A DNA stretch of 5,048 bases from Phycisphaerae bacterium (GCA_028712345.1 JAQTQF010000146.1:1-5048); one strand, 5' to 3'. Counted from the stretch's first letter, positions 1 to 4,842 are shown. Numbers and translations are program-made. Notes: a model not told the origin generated them from the letters alone.

Positions 1-1
1 T

Positions 2-445
2 ATGATGGGTAACTGGCTGCCATTGATGTAGCCGCCCAATCACCCATACGGCGAAGGACAGGAAAATCAAATCGACCTTGCTTTTGCGATTACAACTAAG
101 CCGGAATGCTTTCCGTCAACTTATACCACATACGCTGATTGGGTAACTTATGGCAAGCCTGCCTGTTGGTGTGCTGCTCCTATCGGTAGTGGTTATCAGT
201 GCGATGGTGATGCAGTTGCTGGCACAGAAACTTTCTTTAAATATCGGGTATATCTTGCAGATTTGAGTCTAATTACCTCGAACTGGAAGCTGAAAATTGA
301 CACAGCTAATCCTTGTGCCGATATTGACCACAAGTCGGAGACTTTCTTCAAGTATAGAGTTTATCTCGCAGACTTGAACAAGGTCACCACTAACTGGAAA
401 AAGAAGGACACAGAACTTCCAGGCGATTGCCCAAGAGTTGAGTAA
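2..445 (+). pseudogene. Dockerin-like Cys-rich repeat protein, 3' part, interrupted by an in-frame TAG
   Basis: The reading frame that ends at TAA 443-445 is open back to a TAG at 29-31. On both sides of the TAG the peptide looks coding (WLPLM before it, then PPNHPYGEGQ and DLAFAITT). Next come a Cys-rich segment (DWVTYGKPACWC) and two copies of a dockerin-like unit, C-D-G-D followed by a helix with RVYLADL and a closing NW, at 200-301 and 314-409. A DLAF segment followed by CW, C.GD and an NW-ending repeat is the C-terminal layout I recall from large secreted planctomycete proteins; the family assignment is from memory. The repeats resemble Ca-binding dockerin helices and probably serve in attachment or protein-protein contact outside the cell. 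No PEP-CTERM or membrane anchor follows. The only start-like codon further in (TTG 263) falls inside the first repeat and has no ribosome site, so a free-standing 60-aa gene is unlikely. The TAG may be a true nonsense mutation, a nearby frameshift or a sequence error. The 5' end is outside the window. Confidence 0.6.
200..409 (+). repeat. Two tandem dockerin-like coding repeats
   Basis: Unit 1 covers 200-301 and unit 2 covers 314-409. Both share the identical 13-residue core ETFFKYRVYLADL, then a variable stretch (SLITS or NKVTT) and NWK. Within the 13 identical codons about seven differ at silent positions (for example CGG/AGA for Arg and GAT/GAC for Asp) and none changes the residue. This is therefore an old internal duplication kept by selection on the protein, not a recent DNA copy. 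Unit 1 opens with C-D-G-D and unit 2 with C-A-D-I-D-H-K, which suggests an acidic, possibly calcium-binding loop before the helix. Confidence 0.75.
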
Positions 446-509
446 TGAATGTATGTAAAGTAAAAGTTATGTTTAACAGTAAAATATTAATTTTTAAGGA
501 GGTTTTGAG

Positions 510-1007
510 ATGAAGAAGTTGTTGGTTTTAGTTTTGGTTTTGGCAGTGGCCTCGTTGGCCAATGCAACATTTGTTCTGGAACTTACGGCACCTGATACTG
601 TAAGCATCGTTGGTTATGACAATCTTGCCAATGAAGGCGCAGCATACTTTGTATCCGTTATGGGTTCTGCCGATGGCGGTACAATCGTTGGTGCAAGTTC
701 ACACAGCTTGTCGATGATCACAGACTACACAGGTGCTGATGTTGATTTGACTGCGGGCATAGAATATTATGCGGGCGGTACGGTATCAGGCATCTATTTT
801 GCTGAGATTGGCGACCTGAATGCCACTAACCCGCTCCTTAGCGTTCCTCAGAACGGGATATTGGAGAGTTGGGTTGGCGCTGCCGGAACAACAATTACTC
901 TACATGATAATACTACTCTTGAGAGTATTGCCGCAATTACTATTCCAGAGCCTGCAACAATGGCACTGCTCAGTCTTGGCGGACTCCTTCTCAGAAGGAA
1001 AAAATAA
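510..1007 (+). CDS. Small PEP-CTERM sorting-domain protein (copy 1)
   Basis: This is a predicted secreted or surface protein of 165 aa. Residues 1-19 are a signal peptide: KK, a Leu/Val-rich core, then an ANA cleavage site. Residues 20-145 form a small, Gly- and acid-rich exported domain with no Cys. I do not recognise its function. The C-terminus is a textbook PEP-CTERM tag: Pro-Glu-Pro at 146-148, a short hydrophobic segment (about 150-161) and the basic tail RRKK. Such tags are processed by an exosortase (EpsH/XrtA-like), often in organisms that make exopolysaccharide; no exosortase lies in this window. AAGGAGG at 496-502, seven bases before ATG 510, fixes the start. The gene begins 64 bp after the dockerin-like gene, I see no convincing promoter in the gap, and it could be read through from upstream. 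A terminator follows at 1042-1080. It is about 84% identical to the protein at 2028-2528. Confidence 0.9.
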   Translation: MKKLLVLVLVLAVASLANATFVLELTAPDTVSIVGYDNLANEGAAYFVSVMGSADGGTIVGASSHSLSMITDYTGADVDLTAGIEYYAGGTVSGIYFAEIGDLNATNPLLSVPQNGILESWVGAAGTTITLHDNTTLESIAAITIPEPATMALLSLGGLLLRRKK

Positions 1008-1041
1008 GCGATTTTTAACAATTGCTTAAAAGCGTAAAACG

Positions 1042-1080
1042 AAAAGGGTCGATATTTATTATCGGCCCTTTTTTGTTTTT
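1042..1080 (+). terminator. Rho-independent terminator after PEP-CTERM copy 1
   Basis: A 12-bp stem pairs 1042-1053 (AAAAGGGTCGAT) with 1061-1072 (ATCGGCCCTTTT), with one G-T wobble and a 7-nt AT-rich loop. A T-rich run reaches 1080. It lies 35 bp after the stop codon at 1007 and should end the transcript. The left inverted repeat of the next element starts immediately after the T-run. Confidence 0.88.
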
Positions 1081-1081
1081 G

Positions 1082-1108
1082 GACGCGGATTTCGCTGATT
1101 AACGCTGA
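1082..1108 (+). repeat. Left inverted repeat of the GxxExxY element
   Basis: This 27-bp sequence has the core TTTCGCTGATTAACGC and is an inverted copy of two sequences to the right. It matches the reverse complement of 1669-1695 at 25 of 27 positions and that of 1623-1649 at 24 of 27. It abuts the T-run of the terminator and ends 11 bp before the GTG start of the GxxExxY gene, so it marks a likely left edge of the element. Confidence 0.8.
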
Positions 1109-1359
1109 AAGAAATAATTGTGTATGAACATTCTGAACTCACGAAAAAGATTATAAAAGCAGCCCACAATGTTCATAACAGTCTTGGATACGGTTTTCTC
1201 GAAAAAGTTTATCATAGGGCATTGGTAATCGAATTGCAAAGTATGGGCCTTTCTGTTGCGGCTGAAAAAGCAATCACCGTTTATTATACAAATCAGATTG
1301 TAGGAGAATATTTTGCCGATATTGTAGTGTCCGATAAAGTTATCGTCGAAACTAAATTT

Positions 1360-1379
1360 CCACGGGTTAAAACCCGTGG
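1360..1379. repeat. Left REP-like palindrome
   Basis: Perfect 9-bp arms CCACGGGTT (1360-1368) and AACCCGTGG (1371-1379) flank a 2-base centre, AA. It pairs with the palindrome at 1429-1448, from which it differs by one compensated base pair and one centre base. Confidence 0.9.
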
Positions 1380-1390
1380 GATTTATCGCA

Positions 1391-1405
1391 ACAGGCATTG
1401 CCTGT
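1391..1405. repeat. Central hairpin of the insertion
   Basis: Perfect 7-bp arms ACAGGCA (1391-1397) and TGCCTGT (1399-1405) surround a single T. As nucleic acid the centre would open into a small loop. It sits between the two REP-like palindromes, inside the weaker outer stem 1383-1389/1415-1422. Confidence 0.75.
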
Positions 1406-1428
1406 CCACCTTTGGCGGATAACTTCAT

Positions 1429-1448
1429 CTACGGGTTGAAACCCGTAG
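1429..1448. repeat. Right REP-like palindrome
   Basis: Perfect 9-bp arms CTACGGGTT (1429-1437) and AACCCGTAG (1440-1448) flank the centre GA. It is the second member of the hairpin pair in the insertion, 69 bp from the first in the same orientation. Confidence 0.9.
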
Positions 1449-1616
1449 AATTGCGGCAGAATATTAAAGCTGTTCAGACACTCCTCCCTGTACACGAAGT
1501 GCAGTTAGTTAATTACCTGAAAGCAACGAGTATAGATATCGGCTTATTGCTGAATTTTGGCGAATCACTGACGGTTAATCGCAAGATATTTCAGGCTGCC
1601 CGCAAAAATTACTTGA

Positions 1617-1654
1617 AATGTCTCTGCGTTAATCAGCGAAATATGCGTCAAAAA
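1617..1654 (-). repeat. Right inverted repeat, copy 1
   Basis: This 38-bp sequence (core GCGTTAATCAGCGAAA) matches 1663-1700 at 37 of 38 positions. Positions 1623-1649 are an inverted match to 1082-1108. It lies within the end of the GxxExxY reading frame and encodes the C-terminal residues CVNQRN. Confidence 0.85.
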
Positions 1655-1662
1655 GCGGTTTT

Positions 1663-1700
1663 AATGTCTCTGCGTTAATCAGCGAAATCTGCGTCAAAAA
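1663..1700 (-). repeat. Right inverted repeat, copy 2
   Basis: This is the second copy of the 38-bp repeat, 46 bp after the first. The TAA inside it (1676-1678) ends the GxxExxY reading frame. Positions 1669-1695 match the left inverted repeat at 25 of 27 positions, better than copy 1, so this copy may be the original right edge. Confidence 0.85.
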
Positions 1701-1716
1701 AAATTATATTTTTCTC

Positions 1717-1745
1717 TTGCAATGCTTATCACGGTTTGCTATAAT
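1717..1745 (+). promoter_or_regulatory. Sigma70-type promoter for PEP-CTERM copy 2
   Basis: TTGCAA (1717-1722; 4 of 6 with the -35 consensus) is followed after exactly 17 bp by a perfect TATAAT (1740-1745). The predicted start is near 1752. It faces the second PEP-CTERM gene with no gene in between and lies about 17 bp right of the last inverted repeat. The prediction rests on consensus match and spacing only. Confidence 0.6.
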
Positions 1746-2027
1746 ACGCTAAGTTAATTGGGGTGAGAATTAGTTATTGTACATGGGACAGAGAATTCAC
1801 TTAGTTTTTCGTTGTTGTTTTTTTGTCTTTAAATGTAGAATAGCTTTTTAACAAATTGTCTTGGGGTCGAGAAAACAATCAAATTATCTATTAGCCAGGT
1901 GCTCTTTGTGTCTTCGTGGCTAAAAACCGGCTTTTAAAACGCGCAAACAGTTTTAATTGTAAATCGTGTCCCTGAGGGACTAAAGCAAACAGTGAGTTTT
2001 TAACAATCTTTTTTAGGAGATCGAACA
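1746..2027 (+). other. Long non-coding leader with short inverted repeats before PEP-CTERM copy 2
   Basis: I see no gene in this stretch. It holds several short inverted repeats: TTAGCCA (1891-1897) with TGGCTAA (1917-1923); TTAAAAC (1934-1940) with GTTTTAA (1950-1956); and GTCCC (1968-1972) with GGGAC (1976-1980) around TGA. GAGAATT occurs twice, at 1765-1771 and 1791-1797. The stretch around 1901-1923 (TTTGTGTCTTCGTGGCTAA) resembles a short motif I recall as widely dispersed in such genomes, often near GxxExxY or 23S-intervening-type genes; this is memory, not a search. AGGAG at 2015-2019 is the ribosome site of the next gene. I do not recognise a known riboswitch. The stretch could be a leader, decayed repeat material or both. 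Confidence 0.45.
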
Positions 2028-2528
2028 ATGAAGAAAATGTTAACTTTAGTATTAGTTTTGGCTATTACCTCCTTGGCGAACGCAAGTTTTGTTCTGGAAC
2101 TTACGGCATCTGATACTGCGAGTATTGTTGGTTATGACAATCTTGCCAATGAAGGTGCAGCGTACTTTGTATCCATTAGAGGTTCTGCCGATGGCGGTAC
2201 AATAGTTGGTGCAAGTTCACACGCCTTGTCAATGATCACAGATTACACTGGTGCTGATGTAGATTTAACTGCAGGCATAGAATTTTATGCAGGCGGTACG
2301 GTATCAGGCATTTACTTTGCTGAAATTGGCGACCTGAATGCTAGTGACCCGCTCCTTAGCGTTCCTCAGAACGGGATATTGGAGAGTTGGGTTGGTACTC
2401 CCGGGACGATAATTACTCTGCATGACAATACTACACTTGAATATATTAGTTCTGTTACTCTTGTTCCAGAGCCTGTTACAATGGCACTGCTCGGCTTTGG
2501 CGGCCTTTTCCTTCGCCGCAGAAAATAA
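2028..2528 (+). CDS. Small PEP-CTERM sorting-domain protein (copy 2)
   Basis: This 166-aa paralogue of the protein at 510-1007 is about 84% identical over its whole length (hand alignment: 26 substitutions and one inserted Val). It has a signal peptide at 1-19 ending in ANA, an exported domain of unknown function at about 20-146, Pro-Glu-Pro at 147-149, a hydrophobic segment at about 151-162 and the basic tail RRRK. It is predicted to be exported and processed by an exosortase encoded elsewhere. AGGAG at 2015-2019, eight bases before ATG 2028, supports the start. Unlike copy 1 it has a recognisable promoter (1717-1745) and a long leader, so the two copies may be expressed differently. The exported core is well conserved (11 differences over residues 21-137); the signal peptide (5 in 20) and C-terminal tag (10 plus the insertion in about 28) diverge faster. 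A strong terminator follows. Confidence 0.9.
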   Translation: MKKMLTLVLVLAITSLANASFVLELTASDTASIVGYDNLANEGAAYFVSIRGSADGGTIVGASSHALSMITDYTGADVDLTAGIEFYAGGTVSGIYFAEIGDLNASDPLLSVPQNGILESWVGTPGTIITLHDNTTLEYISSVTLVPEPVTMALLGFGGLFLRRRK

Positions 2529-2557
2529 GACCTCGGCTTAGTTAAAGTTGAATTAAG

Positions 2558-2585
2558 AACCCCGACAAATTGTCGGGGTTTTTTT
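2558..2585 (+). terminator. Rho-independent terminator after PEP-CTERM copy 2
   Basis: A perfect 10-bp stem pairs AACCCCGACA (2558-2567) with TGTCGGGGTT (2571-2580) around a 3-nt loop, with seven T in a row at 2579-2585. It begins 29 bp after the stop codon. Its stem differs from that of the terminator behind copy 1, so the duplicated unit did not include a shared terminator or it has been replaced. Confidence 0.93.
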
Positions 2586-2651
2586 ATGCTTGCAAAAAGG
2601 AGCTGTAATCTATAGTCTGTAATCTGAATTTTCGGTATTTGGGAGTTGAAT

Positions 2652-3182
2652 ATGGCAAAAAAAATAGTCTTAGTTTTTACGATCTGCTGGTTTATGCTGT
2701 TTGTTGCCGGGTGTCAGGAATCCGGCAAAACAGAAACGGCTGTTAAGGTTGATAGCGATTTCCCCGCTTCATTTGCCGGTACATGGATAGCGGAAGACAG
2801 CCCCTGGAAAATTATTCTTTCGAAAAAGGGTGAAGTCATTTCTGCGATACTGCCGTTTGGCGAAGTGGAAGTAAAACCGAATCAGAAAACCATAGTCGAA
2901 ATGAAAGACGGCAGCAAAAGTGTTTATACGGCCGGAGATTTTGGAGTTAATTACAGTCTATTAAACAGAAATCTTGAAGTAACTATTGAGATGAAAAGTC
3001 TCCATGTGGTTTTTATGGACGAAGTTATAGATGGGAATAGTACTGCAATATTTACAGGTACTATTTCAAAAGATGGCAAAACTTGGGATACTCTCTTGCT
3101 TGAATTAATAGATTACGGCCCAAGATTCCCACAGGACCCCAATACTATAGGAGAACGCCTGAGATTTCATAAAGAAGATTAA
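2652..3182 (+). CDS. Predicted lipoprotein of unknown function
   Basis: This 176-aa protein has a lipoprotein signal: AKK, a hydrophobic stretch (5-18) and the lipobox V18-A19-G20-C21, so Cys21 is the predicted lipidated N-terminus. A short polar linker leads to a domain starting near GTW (43-45) with many alternating hydrophobic residues, suggesting a beta-rich, perhaps lipocalin-like fold (inference only). I do not recognise the family. The start is ATG 2652: GGGAG at 2641-2645 is six bases upstream, whereas a TTG at 2646 would touch the ribosome site. The gene stands alone on this strand after the terminator at 2558-2585 and converges on the minus-strand pseudopilin gene, 17 bp away. The gap between the two stop codons shows no hairpin. 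No promoter is convincing; TTGCAA at 2590-2595 has only a poorly spaced TATAGT. Confidence 0.82.
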   Translation: MAKKIVLVFTICWFMLFVAGCQESGKTETAVKVDSDFPASFAGTWIAEDSPWKIILSKKGEVISAILPFGEVEVKPNQKTIVEMKDGSKSVYTAGDFGVNYSLLNRNLEVTIEMKSLHVVFMDEVIDGNSTAIFTGTISKDGKTWDTLLLELIDYGPRFPQDPNTIGERLRFHKED

Positions 3183-3199
3183 TACTTAACTTTGGGGCA

Positions 3200-3661
3200 T
3201 CAGTAATCGTAGTATCTTATGTTGCAACTGTCTGTACCGGGGTAGTCAATTTTTGTATTTTTGGTTAGCGGTTGACATATCCAGCCATATTCACCTGTTG
3301 CTTTTTCCGGTAGTGAAGAAGTATTGTCAATTATTCTGATAGTAGCGAGATTGTTAAATGGATTAGTGGGCATTTTGCTAATGTTCAGACCATTTACCAA
3401 TTTCATAGAGACTAATGCGCCGACCGGAGCAGAATCTGGGTTGTCTGAGATATACCCAGGCGGGATACCATTATGCTGGGCAGCATATAGTTCTATCGCG
3501 TTTCGCAGGACCCTTAAATTTTCCTTTGCCGCCGATTCCTTAGCCTTTTGGGAATTTTCCTGATACAAGGGAACTACCACAGCGGCCAATATTCCCAAAA
3601 CGGCAACGACGATTAAAATCTCTGCCAGGCTAAACCCATACTCTCTGCGCAATTTGTCCAT
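3200..3661 (-). CDS. Type II secretion / type IV pilus pseudopilin-like protein (GspG-like)
   Basis: This 153-aa protein has a class III prepilin leader: basic residues 1-9 ending in Gly9, cleavage before Phe10, Glu14 at position +5 of the mature protein, and a hydrophobic helix at about 13-32 (FSLAEILIVVAVLGILAAVVVP in outline). A charged amphipathic helix (residues 38-62) and a globular part with MPTNPFNN (97-104) and YGWIC (125-129) follow, as in GspG-type pseudopilins. Cys129 and Cys146 could form a C-terminal disulfide loop. It is expected to be cut by a prepilin peptidase and inserted in the inner membrane, either as a pilus subunit or as one of the many standalone pseudopilin-like proteins planctomycetes carry; no secretion genes are nearby. 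ATG 3661 gives a normal 9-residue leader, but no clear ribosome site precedes it. A terminator (3754-3785) separates it from the hemerythrin-like gene, so it needs its own promoter in 3662-3753; I found none convincing. Confidence 0.88.
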   Translation of the reverse strand: MDKLRREYGFSLAEILIVVAVLGILAAVVVPLYQENSQKAKESAAKENLRVLRNAIELYAAQHNGIPPGYISDNPDSAPVGALVSMKLVNGLNISKMPTNPFNNLATIRIIDNTSSLPEKATGEYGWICQPLTKNTKIDYPGTDSCNIRYYDY

Positions 3662-3753
3662 CTGTGAGTATCGACAGAAAATAACAGGGAAGTTAGCAGG
3701 GCAAAGTTATGGGACAATGCGATATACGATTTTCATTTTGTAAATCTTATATC

Positions 3754-3785
3754 AAAAAAGCTCCCTTGTCCGGAAACAAGAGAGC
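3754..3785 (-). terminator. Rho-independent terminator after the hemerythrin-like gene
   Basis: Read on the minus strand, GCTCTCTTGT (3785-3776) pairs over 10 bp with ACAAGGGAGC (3769-3760), with one G-T wobble and a 6-nt loop (TTCCGG), followed by six T (3759-3754). It lies about 60 bp after the stop codon of the DUF438/hemerythrin-like gene. The intervening 3786-3843 is non-coding and contains a short palindrome, AGCTG/CAGCT (3816-3827). Confidence 0.9.
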
Positions 3786-3843
3786 CCAACTGAAACCTTC
3801 CTGACGAGCTGCCAGAGCTGTGCAGCTTCATCCTCCTGCAAAT

Positions 3844-4602
3844 CTAAGTACAACAAGGCTGTGCGTCGAAGGCACAATATCCCATCTCTTCACCAAGCTG
3901 TTTTACGCGATACCAGATTTTATCGTCGGTTATAACATCCAGCGCGATTGGGTAAAGAATGTTATCTTCCTGAAAAATGTGCTCCCTGATAATCGGCACA
4001 ATCGCGCTGGACAGAGTATCGATTTGTATTTTGAACTGCTCAGGCTCGAACTGCCTGAAGTTATTTACCGCCATAGTAAGATTGCCGACCATATTTTTTA
4101 TTTTCCAATGTGCTTTTTGCAGTACGCCGCAAATGCTGCTGCACGGATAATTTTCGAGTATCGGGAAAATAAGGTCGTCCTCCCGCTGGTCGTGGAGGTC
4201 TTTGGCTTGTAGATGCCCTGCAATATGTTCGAGTTTTCTGAATTCACTACTCAATTCAGTAATCCTTTCGGCCTGCTGAATCTCTTCATTAACATCAACC
4301 AAGTCGGCAAGAAAACATTCAAACATTTCGTGCTCAGCGATAATTCTGCGAACTGGATGACCTGTCGGGAGGTTTGCTCGCAGAAGCGCAAACTGGTCGC
4401 CGAGAATAGAGGCAAAGGCATAAACAAGCGTTCTGAGCTGGCTAAGAGACAGGCCTGAGCCGAGAAGATATTTTTGAGCCCTGGTAATATCTCTCAGCCT
4501 GAGAGTTGAAAGGAGCTGTCGTGATTGAGTTCTGATTTTTGCCGGGTCCTCCCCATCCCTGACGCGCCCCAAAATTTCCGCTAATTTCCTCGCTTTTTCC
4601 AT
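3844..4602 (-). CDS. DUF438 / hemerythrin HHE-like domain protein
   Basis: This 252-aa, probably cytoplasmic protein has an N-terminal helical DUF438-like domain (about 5-75: KLAEILGRVRDGEDP, then LRDITRAQKYL). A hemerythrin-like four-helix domain follows (about 82-225) with candidate iron ligands His82, His91, His126, His130, His137, His165, His208 and Glu212. The segments RED-LIFPILE (140-150) and EHIFQEDNILYP (207-218) match the H..KE..LFP pattern typical of HHE domains. Such proteins bind a di-iron site and are linked to O2, NO or iron handling; the exact role here is inference. The C-terminus has Cys243 and a Cys250-Cys251 pair two residues from the end. The start is ATG 4602, with AAAGGA (4617-4612) nine bases upstream; an in-frame TTG at 4620 has no ribosome site. 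A perfect inverted repeat lies just upstream and a strong terminator downstream, so it is probably monocistronic. Confidence 0.82.
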   Translation of the reverse strand: MEKARKLAEILGRVRDGEDPAKIRTQSRQLLSTLRLRDITRAQKYLLGSGLSLSQLRTLVYAFASILGDQFALLRANLPTGHPVRRIIAEHEMFECFLADLVDVNEEIQQAERITELSSEFRKLEHIAGHLQAKDLHDQREDDLIFPILENYPCSSICGVLQKAHWKIKNMVGNLTMAVNNFRQFEPEQFKIQIDTLSSAIVPIIREHIFQEDNILYPIALDVITDDKIWYRVKQLGEEMGYCAFDAQPCCT

Positions 4603-4627
4603 AGTCGTGCATCCTTTCAAGAACTTC

Positions 4628-4648
4628 CGACCGTCATACGAACGGTCG
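4628..4648 (-). promoter_or_regulatory. Perfect inverted repeat upstream of the hemerythrin-like gene (candidate operator)
   Basis: CGACCGT (4628-4634) and ACGGTCG (4642-4648) are perfect 7-bp arms separated by 7 bp. The repeat begins 25 bp upstream of the start codon and just outside the ribosome site (4617-4612). Read on the minus strand, TTGACC (4663-4658; 5 of 6 with the -35 consensus) lies just upstream, which would put the repeat over the weak -10 region (CGTATG or TATGAC), a usual place for a repressor site. It could instead be a leader hairpin. The rest of the 4603-4842 gap is AT-rich and shows no gene. Confidence 0.5.
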
Positions 4649-4842
4649 CCTGTGACTGGTCAACACGGACTTAAATTTATCTATGTATCTATACGAGTGA
4701 GTCTGATAAAGTTCTGCAAAAAAATAAAAAAAGCGCATAATTTTTTAAAAATCGTGCTAAAAGGCGTTAAGACAGGAAAGACGGGCAGAGTTTAGAGGTT
4801 GCGACACTTATTCCCTGTTGAGACGGGGGAAAAAATTGTTTT

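Larger units (their letters stand above)
1357..1468. mobile_element. 112-bp REP/BIME-like palindromic insertion in the GxxExxY gene
   Basis: This segment has no counterpart in the GxxExxY family sequence. The codons on either side, AAA at 1354-1356 and GCT at 1469-1471, would be adjacent in the intact gene. It contains two near-identical hairpins (1360-1379 and 1429-1448) around a central nested hairpin: TTATCGC at 1383-1389 pairs with GC and GATAA at 1415-1422, enclosing ACAGGCA/TGCCTGT at 1391-1405. TAAA occurs at 1353-1356 and again at 1465-1468, consistent with a 4-bp target duplication, though chance is possible. There is no room for a transposase, so it would have to be moved in trans. 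Known REP/BIME elements with this hairpin-pair layout are mobilised by RAYT (Y1-type) transposases; that link is an analogy only. The 112-bp length shifts the frame by one base. Confidence 0.75.
1120..1678 (+). pseudogene. GxxExxY protein (PD-(D/E)XK nuclease-like), disrupted by a palindromic insertion
   Basis: The first part (from GTG 1120) reads SELTKKIIKAAHNVHNSLGYG and then GFLEKVY at residues 25-31, which is the GxxExxY signature. After it come FAD (Asp67) and VETK (Glu77, Lys79), the D...E-x-K layout of PD-(D/E)XK-type nucleases (Pfam PDDEXK_3 / GxxExxY family, assigned from memory). At Lys79 the frame enters a 112-bp palindromic insert and stops at TAA 1420-1422. The missing half resumes at 1469 in another frame as AVQTLLPVHEVQLVNYLKAT, then IGLLLNFGE, and ends at 1676-1678. 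Removing 112 bp joins VIVETK directly to AVQTLLPVHE, which is the expected uninterrupted family sequence, so the gene is broken by insertion and probably inactive. The C-terminus (LCVNQRNMRQ) is encoded by the flanking repeat. The start has only a weak ribosome site; an in-frame TGA at 1096-1098 limits any extension. The function of this family is not settled. Confidence 0.85.

Noticed and set aside
1099..1428. A 109-aa open frame on the minus strand over the GxxExxY gene
   Set aside because: It is antisense to a frame with clear family motifs and spans part of the palindromic insertion; it has no ribosome site or recognisable domain.
1360..1448. CRISPR-like arrangement of two palindromic repeats with a spacer
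   Set aside because: There are only two 20-bp units with an intervening segment that is itself palindromic. The element breaks a gene and there are no cas genes, so it fits a REP/BIME-like pair better.
2590..2625. TTGCAA with TATAGT and a repeated CTGTAATCT (2603-2611, 2617-2625) before the lipoprotein gene
   Set aside because: The spacing between the two promoter-like boxes is only 15 bp and the direct repeat is short; chance is likely.
3720..3836. Short minus-strand frame starting MKLHSSG, next to AGGAGG
   Set aside because: The AGGAGG touches the ATG with no spacing, and the frame reads through the terminator hairpin and T-run, so translation is unlikely.
3820..4458. Two open frames on the plus strand opposite the hemerythrin-like gene
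   Set aside because: They are antisense to a gene with strong domain motifs, lack ribosome sites and show no protein features.
4607..4795. A 62-aa plus-strand frame in the gap between the hemerythrin-like and H-X9-DG genes
   Set aside because: It covers the candidate promoter and operator of the minus-strand gene, is AT-rich and Lys-rich, and has no ribosome site.
4811..4831. TTCCC/GGGAA inverted repeat as a terminator for the H-X9-DG gene
   Set aside because: The stem is only 5 bp with an 11-nt loop, and no T-run follows it on the minus strand.
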